NCBI GenBank assembly: GCA_913778455.1
Contig: CAJYVK010000344.1
Location: forward strand, 20,971-84,970
DNA length: 64,000 nucleotides
Direction: 5' to 3'
DNA from: an uncultured Hymenobacter sp.
GTDB taxonomy: Bacteria; Bacteroidota; Bacteroidia; Cytophagales; Hymenobacteraceae
A program made the position numbers and the translations under genes. The notes beneath the pieces were generated by a model, which was not told the origin of the DNA, searched no databases, and saw only the letters and a program-made list of their open reading frames with translations. Below, in pieces: positions 52,149 to 61,603 of the stretch. Each line of letters opens with the position of its first letter. Position 1 is the stretch's first letter.

Positions 52149-53030
52149 ATGGGACAAAAAGTAAATCCGGTTGGCTTTCGACTCGGCGTTATCAAAGGCT
52201 GGGACTCCAACTGGTACGGCGGCAAAGACTTCGCCGACAAACTAGTTGAAGACGAGAAGATCCGCAAATACATCAACGCCCGTATTCAAAAGGGTGGTAT
52301 CTCGCGCATCGTTATCGAGCGTACCCTGAAGCGCATCACCATCACCATCAACACGGCTCGTCCGGGGGTGGTAATCGGCAAAGGTGGTCAGGAAGTTGAC
52401 AAGATCAAGGACGAACTCAAGGAAATCACCAAGAAGGACGTTCAGATCAACATCTTCGAGATTAAGCGCCCCGAGCTGGACGCCCGCCTGGTAGGCGAGA
52501 GCATCGCCCAGCAGCTGGCTGCTCGTATCTCGTTCCGTCGTGCAATGAAAATGTCGATTCAGGCCGCGCTCCGCGCTGGTGCTGAAGGCATCAAGATTCA
52601 GTGCGGTGGCCGTCTGGGTGGCGCTGAAATCGCCCGCTCGGAGCAGTACAAAGAAGGTCGCACCCCGCTGCACACGTTGCGTGCCGACATCGACTACGCC
52701 CTGTCGGAAGCCCAAACGGTGTACGGCAAAATCGGCATCAAAGTGTGGGTAATGCGCGGTGAGGTATTCGGTAAGCCCGACCTGTCGCCCAACCAGGCTC
52801 CGCAAGGTGGCCAGGGTGGCGACGAGCGCGGCGGCCGTGGCAACGACCGTGGCCCGCGCGGCGAGCGCGATGGCCGCGACCGTGGCCCGCGCGGCGACCG
52901 TGGTGGTGATCGCGGCCCGCGTCGTGATGGCCAGGGCGGTGGCAACCGTAGCGGCCAGGGCGGTGGTAACCGTGGTGGCCAGGGCGGCGGTGCCAACCGC
53001 GGCGGCCAAGGTGGCGGTCCCCGTCGCTAA
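52149..53030 (+). CDS. rpsC: 30S ribosomal protein S3 with long Gly/Arg-rich C-terminal extension
   Basis: [42 protein letters not shown] core; residues 215-293 are a G/R/Q-rich tail. Confidence 0.97.
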   Translation: MGQKVNPVGFRLGVIKGWDSNWYGGKDFADKLVEDEKIRKYINARIQKGGISRIVIERTLKRITITINTARPGVVIGKGGQEVDKIKDELKEITKKDVQINIFEIKRPELDARLVGESIAQQLAARISFRRAMKMSIQAALRAGAEGIKIQCGGRLGGAEIARSEQYKEGRTPLHTLRADIDYALSEAQTVYGKIGIKVWVMRGEVFGKPDLSPNQAPQGGQGGDERGGRGNDRGPRGERDGRDRGPRGDRGGDRGPRRDGQGGGNRSGQGGGNRGGQGGGANRGGQGGGPRR

Positions 53031-53046
53031 GCTTTAGGTGAAAGTC

Positions 53047-53086
53047 TAAACCGTATCCTGAATTATTCTTTTCAGGGTACGGTTTA
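53047..53086 (+). terminator. Stem-loop between rpsC and rplP (possible attenuator/processing hairpin)
   Basis: taaaccgtatcctgaa-ttattctt-ttcagggtacggttta, followed by a T-rich stretch. Confidence 0.6.
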
Positions 53087-53124
53087 ACGCTAATAATTTT
53101 TCAAGTTTTCTTTTTTTACTCAAG

Positions 53125-53553
53125 ATGTTACAACCGAAAAGGACCAAGTATCGCAAGATGCAAAAGGGTCGCGTAACAGGCCTGGCCTACCGCGGCAGCT
53201 CCATAGACTTCGGTTCGTTCGCGCTTAAGTCACTGGAAATCTCTTGGATTACGGCTCGCCAGATTGAGGCTGCCCGTATTGCCATGACCCGTGCCATGAA
53301 ACGCGAAGGGCAAGTATGGATTCGCATTTTCCCCGACAAGCCAATTACCAAGAAGCCTGCTGAAGTGCGGATGGGTAAGGGTAAAGGTTCGCCCGAGTAT
53401 TGGGTAGCCTGCGTGAAGCCCGGCCAAATCATGTTTGAATCGGATGGCGTGAGCCTCGAAGTTGCTAAGGAGTCGCTGCGTCTGGCGGCCCAGAAGCTGC
53501 CGGTTCGTACCTCATTTGTAGTTCGTCGCGACTACGTAGAAGCCGCTGCTTAA
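53125..53553 (+). CDS. rplP: 50S ribosomal protein L16
   Basis: [38 protein letters not shown]. Confidence 0.98.
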   Translation: MLQPKRTKYRKMQKGRVTGLAYRGSSIDFGSFALKSLEISWITARQIEAARIAMTRAMKREGQVWIRIFPDKPITKKPAEVRMGKGKGSPEYWVACVKPGQIMFESDGVSLEVAKESLRLAAQKLPVRTSFVVRRDYVEAAA

Positions 53554-53557
53554 TTCG

Positions 53558-53767
53558 ATGAAAAACGAAGAAATCCGCGCCCTGTCCACTGAGGACCTGC
53601 GCACTCAGATTAAAACCGAGCAAACCAACGGCCAGCAGCTGCGCTTTGCGCACGCCATCAGCCCGCTCGAAAACCCCGGCCGTCTGAAGGCCAACCGCAA
53701 AACCGTTGCTCGCCTGCAAACGGAGCTTTCGCGTCGGAACAATGAGCAGGCTTCTAACCAAGCTTAG
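53558..53767 (+). CDS. rpmC: 50S ribosomal protein L29
   Basis: [60 protein letters not shown]. Confidence 0.95.
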   Translation: MKNEEIRALSTEDLRTQIKTEQTNGQQLRFAHAISPLENPGRLKANRKTVARLQTELSRRNNEQASNQA

Positions 53768-53769
53768 TA

Positions 53770-54069
53770 ATGGAACCGACTCAAGAAAACCTGTTGCCGG
53801 CTCACGATGCTGCTTCGGACCGCAACATGCGGAAAGAAATCATCGGCAAGGTGACGAGCAACAAGATGGATAAGTCCATCACGGTAGCTGTAGTTACCAA
53901 ACAGCAGCACCCGATTTACGGTAAGTTCGTGAGCAAAACCACCAAGTTTCACGCCCACGACGAGAAAAACGAGTGCGGCGAAGGCGACCTGGTGCGCATC
54001 ATGAGCACCCGCCCCCTGAGCAAGACCAAGCGCTGGCGCCTGGTTGAAATTGTTGAACGTGCTAAGTAA
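53770..54069 (+). CDS. rpsQ: 30S ribosomal protein S17
   Basis: [72 protein letters not shown]. Confidence 0.96.
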   Translation: MEPTQENLLPAHDAASDRNMRKEIIGKVTSNKMDKSITVAVVTKQQHPIYGKFVSKTTKFHAHDEKNECGEGDLVRIMSTRPLSKTKRWRLVEIVERAK

Positions 54070-54078
54070 TCCTGAACG

Positions 54079-54447
54079 ATGATACAGCAAGAATCCCGCC
54101 TCACGGTAGCCGACAACAGCGGTGCCAAGGAAGTGCTCTGCATCCGCGTACTGGGTGGCACGGGCAAGAAATACGCTACGGTTGGCGATAAAATCGTGGT
54201 AGCCATCAAATCGGCTCTGCCCTCAGGCAACGCCAAGAAGGGCACGGTTAGTAAGGCCGTTATCGTGCGCGTGAAAAAAGAAATCCGTCGTAAGGACGGT
54301 TCTTACATCCGCTTCGACGATAACGCTGCCGTACTGCTCAACAACAACGACGAGCCCCGCGGCACGCGCATTTTCGGGCCGGTGGCCCGCGAGCTGCGCG
54401 AGAAGCAGTTTATGAAAATCGTATCGCTAGCCCCCGAAGTAATCTAA
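54079..54447 (+). CDS. rplN: 50S ribosomal protein L14
   Basis: [48 protein letters not shown]. Confidence 0.98.
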   Translation: MIQQESRLTVADNSGAKEVLCIRVLGGTGKKYATVGDKIVVAIKSALPSGNAKKGTVSKAVIVRVKKEIRRKDGSYIRFDDNAAVLLNNNDEPRGTRIFGPVARELREKQFMKIVSLAPEVI

Positions 54448-54450
54448 GCT

Positions 54451-54714
54451 ATGGCGACGAAACAGAAAGCAGCCCCCGTTCAGCTGCACGTGAAAACGGG
54501 CGACAACGTACTCGTAATTGCCGGCGACGAGAAGGGCAAGCGTGGCGTTATTAAGTCGGTGAACCGCTCGACCCAGCGCGTCATCGTGGAAGGCCTCAAC
54601 CTGGTGACTAAGCACAACAAGCCTAGCGCGAAAAACCCCCAGGGCGGCATCACTAAAATCGAAGCCCCGATTCACGTTTCCAACGTGAAGAAGGTTGATT
54701 CGGCCAACGCTTAA
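54451..54714 (+). CDS. rplX: 50S ribosomal protein L24
   Basis: LHVKTGDNVLVIAGDEKGKRGVIKSVNRSTQRVIVEGLNLVTKHNKPS. Confidence 0.96.
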   Translation: MATKQKAAPVQLHVKTGDNVLVIAGDEKGKRGVIKSVNRSTQRVIVEGLNLVTKHNKPSAKNPQGGITKIEAPIHVSNVKKVDSANA

Positions 54715-54726
54715 TCCGCTACGACA

Positions 54727-55284
54727 ATGGCCCGTCTGAAAGATAAATACGAGAAAGAAGTAGTACCCGCGCTCCAGGAGAAATTCCAGTATAAGAGCGT
54801 GATGCAGGTACCGCGCATCACCAAAATCTGCATCAACCGCGGCATCGGTGCCGCCGTTGCTGACAAGAAGCTGGTGGACAACGGGGTTGAAGAGCTGACG
54901 ACCATCACCGGTCAGAAAGCCGTTCCCACCATCGCTAAGCGTTCGGTGTCGAACTTCAAACTCCGTGAGGGTATGCCGATTGGCGCACGCGTTACGCTGC
55001 GCGGCGAGCGCATGTACGAGTTCATGGACCGTCTGCTGACGGTGGCCCTGCCCCGCGTACGTGACTTCAAAGGCATTAACGATAAGGGCTTCGACGGCCG
55101 TGGGAACTACACCCTCGGCGTGAAGGAGCAGATTATCTTCCCCGAGATTTCGATTGATAAAATCAAAGGCATCGCGGGTATGGATATCACCTTCGTGACC
55201 ACCGCCGAAAACGATGAGCAGAGCTACGAGCTGCTCCGCGCCTTCGGAATGCCCTTCGCTAATGCTAAAAAGGACGCTCAATAA
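54727..55284 (+). CDS. rplE: 50S ribosomal protein L5
   Basis: [41 protein letters not shown]. Confidence 0.97.
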   Translation: MARLKDKYEKEVVPALQEKFQYKSVMQVPRITKICINRGIGAAVADKKLVDNGVEELTTITGQKAVPTIAKRSVSNFKLREGMPIGARVTLRGERMYEFMDRLLTVALPRVRDFKGINDKGFDGRGNYTLGVKEQIIFPEISIDKIKGIAGMDITFVTTAENDEQSYELLRAFGMPFANAKKDAQ

Positions 55285-55553
55285 TGGCTAAAGAATCCAT
55301 CAAAGCCCGGGCCCGCAAGCGCGTTGCCCTGGTAGCCCGCTACGCTGAGAAGCGCAAGGCTCTGAAAGCTGCCGGTGACTACGCTGGCCTCGACAAGCTG
55401 CCCCGCAACGCGTCGCCCGTGCGTCTGCACAACCGCGACATGATCGACGGCCGCCCCCGTGGCTACATGCGCAAGTTTGGCATCAGCCGCGTTCGCTTCC
55501 GCGAGATGGCGCTGGCTGGTAAGATTCCCGGCGTGACGAAGTCGAGCTGGTAG
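55284..55553 (+). CDS. rpsN: 30S ribosomal protein S14
   Basis: [24 protein letters not shown]...[43 protein letters not shown]. Confidence 0.98.
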   Translation: MAKESIKARARKRVALVARYAEKRKALKAAGDYAGLDKLPRNASPVRLHNRDMIDGRPRGYMRKFGISRVRFREMALAGKIPGVTKSSW

Positions 55554-55572
55554 TATTGCTGCCCAGATTATG

Positions 55573-55608
55573 AAAAGCCCGTCGTGATGTATATCGCGAC
55601 GGGCTTTT
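55573..55608. terminator. Terminator between rpsN and the convergent efflux operon
   Basis: aaaagcccgtcgtgatgtatatcgcgacgggctttt. Confidence 0.8.
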
Positions 55609-55628
55609 GTATGATAGTCCCATTCTGA

Positions 55629-56762
55629 CTACCGCACTGCTACCTGCACGGCCTGCTGTTCGGCAATTTCTTCGGTGGCGGTGCGCAGCACTACGTCGCC
55701 GGCCTTGAGCTTACCGAATACCTGCACCTGGCCATTGTTCTCATCGCCCTGCTGGATATCGACCAAGCTGGCATGGCCCTGAGCCACGCGGATGACGTAG
55801 GTGCGCTCGGCGGTGGTGACAATGGCCGACTTGGGTACGAAGATGCTGCTTTGCGGGCGCGTGATAGGTAGGCTGGCCGAGGCGAACATGCCGGGCTTTA
55901 GCTCTTCCTTAGTATTGGGAATGTCAATTTCGACCTGCTCGGAGCGAGTGGCGGCCTGTATACTGCCCGCAATGCGTGTGATTCGGCCCGTAAAAGTGCG
56001 CCCGGGGAACGGCTTGACCGAGAACTTGACGGGGCTGCCTTGGTGTACTTCGGCCACGTAGGCTTCGGGGACGGCTACGCGCAGGCGCAGGCGATTTAGC
56101 TGCCGCAGCTTGAATAATGGTAGTGTGCCAGCGCCGCCCATGCCCACCGCCGCCCCCGGAGAGAGATTGCGCTCGGTAATGACGCCAGCGAAGGGGGCAG
56201 TCAGGTGCAGGTAGTCGGTCATCTGCTTGGCTGCATTGTAGTGCGAGCGGGCGGCGGCCACGTTGAGGCTATCGGTAACTACTTGGGTACGGGCTTGGGC
56301 CAATTGCAGCGGAGCCACGGCTCCGGCGGTGCGGGCGGTCTGCCGCAGGCGTTGGTAGGTGCCGCGGCTAGATTGAAATACGGCCTCGGTGGCTTTCTGC
56401 TTGGATAGCGCTTCGTTGAGAGCGGCTGTAAGCTCGGGCGCGTCGAGGTCGGCCAAGAGCTGGCCTTGGTGCACATGGTCGCCGATGTCGGCATGCAGGC
56501 GCTGCACGTAAGCGCTCACGCGGGGCGAAATATCAGTTTGAAAGTAGCTTTCCAATTCGCCGGGCAGGCTGAGCGATTCAGCGGGCTGCGTAGCCGTAAC
56601 GTGGACGGCAGCGAGCTGCGAGTCGATAGGAATTTCGCTTTCCGGCTTGGCCGGAGCCGTGCGCGAGGTGTCGTTGGACGAGCAACTGGCTAGTAGTCCG
56701 GCCGCACCAAATAAAAAGAAATTGAAGCGGGTACGCATGAGGCAGGAGGCAGAAAAGCGCAT
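55629..56762 (-). CDS. Efflux RND transporter periplasmic adaptor subunit
   Basis: Lipoprotein-like N-terminus; VSAYVQRLHADIGDHVHQGQLLADLDAPEL; LTAPFAGVITERNLSPGAAV; alternative start at 56738. Confidence 0.92.
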   Translation of the reverse strand: MRFSASCLMRTRFNFFLFGAAGLLASCSSNDTSRTAPAKPESEIPIDSQLAAVHVTATQPAESLSLPGELESYFQTDISPRVSAYVQRLHADIGDHVHQGQLLADLDAPELTAALNEALSKQKATEAVFQSSRGTYQRLRQTARTAGAVAPLQLAQARTQVVTDSLNVAAARSHYNAAKQMTDYLHLTAPFAGVITERNLSPGAAVGMGGAGTLPLFKLRQLNRLRLRVAVPEAYVAEVHQGSPVKFSVKPFPGRTFTGRITRIAGSIQAATRSEQVEIDIPNTKEELKPGMFASASLPITRPQSSIFVPKSAIVTTAERTYVIRVAQGHASLVDIQQGDENNGQVQVFGKLKAGDVVLRTATEEIAEQQAVQVAVR

Positions 56763-56786
56763 GGGAAGGAAAAAGGAACTCCGTGA

Positions 56787-59700
56787 TTAGTGGGCCACGA
56801 GCGTGGATTCTGCGGCCGGGACGGGCTGGCCGTCATACACGGGGCTGTGCTGGTCGTCGGGATCGAGCGAAACGGAGTCGAAGCTCGTTTTGCGCTGCAC
56901 GGCGGCGAAGGCGACGGGTAGAATGAACAAAGCCGCCACCGTCGAGGCCAGCAGGCCGCCGATAACGGCCCGACCCAGCGGCGCGGTTTGTTCGCCGCTT
57001 TCGCCCAGGCCCGAGGCCATTGGCAACATGCCGGCAATCATGGCGACGCTGGTCATGAGAATGGGGCGCAGGCGAGCCGCGCCGGCAGTGCGGGCGGCGG
57101 CCAGCGCGTCGCGGTAGCGCAGGCGCAGCGTCTCGGCGTTGGTGACGACCAGTACGGCATTAGCCACCGACACGCCCACCGACATGATAAGGCCCATGTA
57201 GGATTGTAGGTTCAGCGTCTGGCCAGTGGTCAGGAGCAGGGCCAGCGAGCCAGCCAGCACGGCGGGTACCGTTACGAGTACTACACCGGCTACTTTAAAC
57301 GACTGGTAATTAGCCGCGAGCAGCAGAAAAATAACTGCCACCGCCAGCCCCAGGCCGGTTTGTAGACTACTCAGCGTTTCTTGCAGCAGTTGAGCCAGAC
57401 CGCGCAGTTCTACGGTTGAGCCCTTGGGTGGCGCACCGGCTTCTTTGATGGCCTGCTGCACAGCCTTGGTGGCGGTGCCCAGATCTTGCCCCGCGATATT
57501 GGCCGACACCGTGATGATACGGCGCGGCCCAATGCGGTCGTACTCGCCGGGAATAGTGGTGGAGCGTAGCGTGGCTACGTCACCGAGAGTAGGGCGGAGC
57601 TGGCCCGGGACCATCGGCACGCTCAGCATGTCGGCCTTGGAAGTCATATCGCGGGCGGAGAGCTGCACCTGCACCTGGTAAGAAAAGCCCTTGCTTTGAT
57701 CAAGCCACAAGTTTTTGGCGGTGAAGCGGCTGCTGCTGGTCGCCGCCACGAGCGAGCGGGTAATCTGGTCGGGCGTGAGGCCAAATTGCGCCGCTCGCTC
57801 GCGGTCTACCTCCACCTGCACCGTGGGGTAGCGCAATGGCTGGTTGAGGCGCACGTCGCGCAGGTAGGAAATCTTGCGCAGCCGGCCAGCCAATCGGTCG
57901 GCGTAGGCCTGGCCTTCGGTGAGGTCTTTGCCACCCACGAGTATTTCGAGGGGTGTTTGGGCACCCTGGCTCATTATCTTGTCGGTGAGCTCGATAGGCT
58001 CGAAGCTGATTTGCACGTCGGGTACCTGCTTGGCCACGGCCTGGCGAATCTCGTCTTTGAGCGCGTCGAGGTTTTTGACCTCGTATTCTTCGGCGAGGTT
58101 GACTTGCAAATCGGCCTCGTGCGGGCCAGCGTTGAACACGTAGAGTGCACTGGTGCCGTAGCTGCTGGGCGTCATGCCCACGAAGGCCGAGGTGATGGCC
58201 ACGTTCTGCGGCCCCACTAATTGCTCAATCACGCCGATAACTTGCTTGGTGCGGGCCTCAGTACGCTCGATGCGTAGGCCCTGCGGCGCGATGATGCGTA
58301 GTTGGAATTGCCGCCCGTGCGTGATTTTGGGCATCATGTCCTGACCGATGGCGTAGAAGCACCCGCCAATCAGGCTCGCACACACTACGGTATAGACCGT
58401 GAGTACGAGCGCCCGGCGAGCCAGCAGGCGGTTGAGCAAGCGGAGATAGCCCAGCTTGATTCGCTCGAAGCCAGTGGCTTTTTCGTCGGGGGTAGGGGCA
58501 GGCTCCTCGTCGTTGAGGTCGTCGGTGGCGACGGGGGACGCGGCGTGGTGAAACCCATCCTTCAGCCACCAGTTGGCTAGCACGGGAACGAAGCTTTGGG
58601 AGAGCAGGTACGAGACGATAATCGAAAAGCCCACCGACAATGACAGCGGCACGAACATGCCACGCGGTACGCCCGTCATCAGAAACGAGGGCGCAAATAC
58701 GGCCAAGATGCTGAGCGTGATGAGTAGCAGCGGAAACGATACCTCCTGGCTGGCATCCAGAATGGCGCGAGCCTTGGTTTTGCCTAATTCTAGGTGCTGG
58801 TGAATGTTCTCAATTACTACCGTGGCCTGGTCCACCAAAATCCCGATGGCCAGCGACAACCCCGACAGGGTCATCAGGTTGATGGTCTGCCCCGTGAGTT
58901 GGAGCAGTAAGATAGCCGCCAGAATGGACGCCGGAATGGTTAGAATAACAATGAGCGAGGAGCGCAAGTCACGCAGAAAGAGCAGCACCACCAAACCCGT
59001 GAGCAAGGCACCCAGCCCGCCCTCAAAGGCCAGGCTGTGCACGGCCTGGGTTACGTACACCGATTGGTCGAATTCGTAGCTGAGATGAATATTATCGGGC
59101 AACAAAGCCTGCATTTCGGGCAGTTTGGCCCGTAGCGCTTGTACCACGCTCATGGTAGAAGCATCGGCCGACTTCGTAACCGGGATGTACACCGAGCGCT
59201 TACCGTTGATGAGCGCGTAGCCCACCGGTGTATCGGTAGCGTCTTCCACGCGGGCCACGTCGCGGATGAACACCGTCGGCCCTACGCCCTGGCGGAGCGG
59301 AATATTGAGAAAATCGGGAATGCGGCTGATCGTGGCGTTGCTGGGCGTGAGTACCATGTAGTCGCCCATGCTCACGGCCCCGGCCGGCGAAACCTGATTA
59401 TTGCGCACGATGGCCGCCACGATTTCGTCGGGCGTGAGCTGGTAGCTTTTCATGCGCTCGGGATCTACGCGTATCACCACCGTGCGCTCGTTGCCGCCGA
59501 ACGGCGACGGGGCCGATGCCCCTGGAATCTGCGAAAACAAGGGCCGCACCCGCGTCGAGGCCAAGTCCTGCATCTGCCCCAGCGTCGCCGAGCGGCTGCT
59601 GAATACCAACTGGCCCACTGGTAGCGACGAGGCATCGAAGCGCACCACGATGGGTGGCACCGTGCCGGGTGGAAAATAGTTGAGTACCCGACTCACCTGC

Positions 59701-60023
59701 GAAGCCACCTCGCCGGCCGCCTGGGCCATATTGGTGTCTTCGTAGAAGACGCATTTTACTAAGCATAGCCCCTGGATATTCTTTACCTCCACGTTCTTAA
59801 TGCCCGACACGTATAGCATCTGGTTTTGGTAGCGGGTGGCGATAAATCCTTCCATCTGGGCCGGCGTCATGCCGCCGTAGGGCTGCGCAATGTAGATGGT
59901 GGGCAGATTCAGCCGTGGGAAAATATCGACCGGAATGCGCCCCAGGGCCAGCCCCGCGAAAACGAGGATGCCCATCAGGGCCACCAGTACGGCAATGGGT
60001 TTGGCAAGAGCGGCTTTTAACAT
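56787..60023 (-). CDS. Efflux RND transporter permease subunit (AcrB family)
   Basis: 1078 aa; PVDIFPRLNLPTIYIAQPYGGMTPAQMEGFI; LSGLSLAIGILVDQATVVIENI. Confidence 0.95.
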   Translation of the reverse strand: MLKAALAKPIAVLVALMGILVFAGLALGRIPVDIFPRLNLPTIYIAQPYGGMTPAQMEGFIATRYQNQMLYVSGIKNVEVKNIQGLCLVKCVFYEDTNMAQAAGEVASQVSRVLNYFPPGTVPPIVVRFDASSLPVGQLVFSSRSATLGQMQDLASTRVRPLFSQIPGASAPSPFGGNERTVVIRVDPERMKSYQLTPDEIVAAIVRNNQVSPAGAVSMGDYMVLTPSNATISRIPDFLNIPLRQGVGPTVFIRDVARVEDATDTPVGYALINGKRSVYIPVTKSADASTMSVVQALRAKLPEMQALLPDNIHLSYEFDQSVYVTQAVHSLAFEGGLGALLTGLVVLLFLRDLRSSLIVILTIPASILAAILLLQLTGQTINLMTLSGLSLAIGILVDQATVVIENIHQHLELGKTKARAILDASQEVSFPLLLITLSILAVFAPSFLMTGVPRGMFVPLSLSVGFSIIVSYLLSQSFVPVLANWWLKDGFHHAASPVATDDLNDEEPAPTPDEKATGFERIKLGYLRLLNRLLARRALVLTVYTVVCASLIGGCFYAIGQDMMPKITHGRQFQLRIIAPQGLRIERTEARTKQVIGVIEQLVGPQNVAITSAFVGMTPSSYGTSALYVFNAGPHEADLQVNLAEEYEVKNLDALKDEIRQAVAKQVPDVQISFEPIELTDKIMSQGAQTPLEILVGGKDLTEGQAYADRLAGRLRKISYLRDVRLNQPLRYPTVQVEVDRERAAQFGLTPDQITRSLVAATSSSRFTAKNLWLDQSKGFSYQVQVQLSARDMTSKADMLSVPMVPGQLRPTLGDVATLRSTTIPGEYDRIGPRRIITVSANIAGQDLGTATKAVQQAIKEAGAPPKGSTVELRGLAQLLQETLSSLQTGLGLAVAVIFLLLAANYQSFKVAGVVLVTVPAVLAGSLALLLTTGQTLNLQSYMGLIMSVGVSVANAVLVVTNAETLRLRYRDALAAARTAGAARLRPILMTSVAMIAGMLPMASGLGESGEQTAPLGRAVIGGLLASTVAALFILPVAFAAVQRKTSFDSVSLDPDDQHSPVYDGQPVPAAESTLVAH

Positions 60024-60102
60024 GAGAAGGATTTTCTAATTGGGAATCGGGCCTGCCCGGGCACGGGCCGGCGCAGCAATAGCCGAGGCGAGACTCAGCG
60101 CC

Positions 60103-61497
60103 TTAGGGTAATTGCCCGGTGAAATCAGTGAGGGTGCCGCTGGTCGCGGCGCGTAGCAGCAGCGCCCGCCACACGTTGTTTGTGGCGATGGCTTGGTCGG
60201 TTTCGGCCCGGTTGAGCACCAGCGTGGCTTGGGTGAGCACCACTAGGTTGTCGAGCCCGGCGTTGTAGCGGGCCTGCGCCTGGGTGTAGGCGCGTTGGGC
60301 CGCGTCGAGCTGGGCGGGCGCTGCTAGAGCGCTCTGCCGGGCCAGCGCAAGTTGCGAGCGGGCGTTTTGCTGCTCGGTGCGGAGCAGCAACTCCTGCTGG
60401 CTATATTCGGCGCGGGCCTGTTCGGAGCGAGCCAGCTGGGCCGTAGCGGCGCGTCGGCTGTGCAGCAGTTCGGTCACGCGCCAGGTCAGGGCCGCTCCCA
60501 CCGCGTAGTTGTAAACCTTGAATGGCAGGCCCGCCCCCAGTGAAGGGTCGATGTTGAAGGAACCATCGGCACCGGCCGACGAAGCCGCGCCCGAACCTCG
60601 GCCCCAGGTGGCACCCACCAGCGACAGTGTAGGTCGATTATTAGTGGCCAGGTATTTCGCCGTGGCATCGCTTGTGGCTACGCGCTGTCGATAAGCCAGT
60701 AGGGTAGGGTGGCGCAGTAGATTGCTGCTGTCGGTGGCGGGTAAAGCCGGTAAGCGAGTAAAAAACACGGTGGAATCGGCCGGGGTCAGTTGCTGGGTAG
60801 GCACGCCCAGCAAGCCAGCCAGCCGCACGCGCTGCTGCTCGGCCTGCTGGCGGCTTACCAATAGCTGAAGCTGCGCCCGCGCATTCTCGGCGTTGGCTGT
60901 CGAGCTGTCGATGCCAGCCTGAACACCCGCCCGCGTGGCCGCCAGAATCACGCGCCGCAAGCTCTGCGTGCGGCGAAGGTTGGCGGCTTGCAGCGCCACG
61001 GCCTTCTGCGCTGCCAGGGCCAGTAGGTAGGCATCGGCCACTTGCACCTGGTGCTGAAACAGCTCCTGGTCGTAATCTGCCTGGGCTTGATTTACACTGG
61101 CCTCGGCCCGCTGCACGTCGGCCCGGTAACGACCAAAAGTCACGGCTGGCCAGTCGATAAACAGCATCCCCTGGCTGGCCCAGGATGCTTGCCCGCTGGT
61201 ATAGCCCCGCACCCCCGATACGTTGGGGCCGATGCCACCCAGCAGTGCCCCCCGGGCCTGGTTAGACGTACCATCGAGTGCCTGCGCCTGGGCCGTGAGT
61301 TGCGGCAGGTAAGTAGCCCGCAACGTGCGAACATCGGCCGTAGCGGCGGCGATACCCGCTTGGCGGGCGCGGAGCGACGGATAAGCGGTGCGGGCCAGGG
61401 CCAGCGCCTGCGGTAAAGTGAGCGGGGCAGCGGCTTGGCCCCGGCCAGCCAGCGGCAGCCCAGCGAGTAATAGCCAGAGAAAACGAGGTGCAAACAT
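60103..61497 (-). CDS. TolC family outer membrane efflux protein
   Basis: LTLPQALALARTAYPSLRARQAGIAAA; AYTQAQARYNAGLDNLVVLTQATLVLN. Confidence 0.9.
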   Translation of the reverse strand: MFAPRFLWLLLAGLPLAGRGQAAAPLTLPQALALARTAYPSLRARQAGIAAATADVRTLRATYLPQLTAQAQALDGTSNQARGALLGGIGPNVSGVRGYTSGQASWASQGMLFIDWPAVTFGRYRADVQRAEASVNQAQADYDQELFQHQVQVADAYLLALAAQKAVALQAANLRRTQSLRRVILAATRAGVQAGIDSSTANAENARAQLQLLVSRQQAEQQRVRLAGLLGVPTQQLTPADSTVFFTRLPALPATDSSNLLRHPTLLAYRQRVATSDATAKYLATNNRPTLSLVGATWGRGSGAASSAGADGSFNIDPSLGAGLPFKVYNYAVGAALTWRVTELLHSRRAATAQLARSEQARAEYSQQELLLRTEQQNARSQLALARQSALAAPAQLDAAQRAYTQAQARYNAGLDNLVVLTQATLVLNRAETDQAIATNNVWRALLLRAATSGTLTDFTGQLP

Positions 61498-61603
61498 GGT
61501 GCTGCAAACCTCCCCTTGGCTTATTAAACTGATATTAGGGCCAGATTAGAAGTTATTAGAAGGCCGCGCCAGCTTCCTCGAAGAAGTTGCGAGCCCAGGA
61601 CTT

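Noticed and set aside
52242-53009. Minus and alternative-frame ORFs over rpsC rich in Ala/Thr/Val or Pro/Arg
   Set aside because: Translations of the repetitive GR-encoding DNA in other frames, not independent genes.
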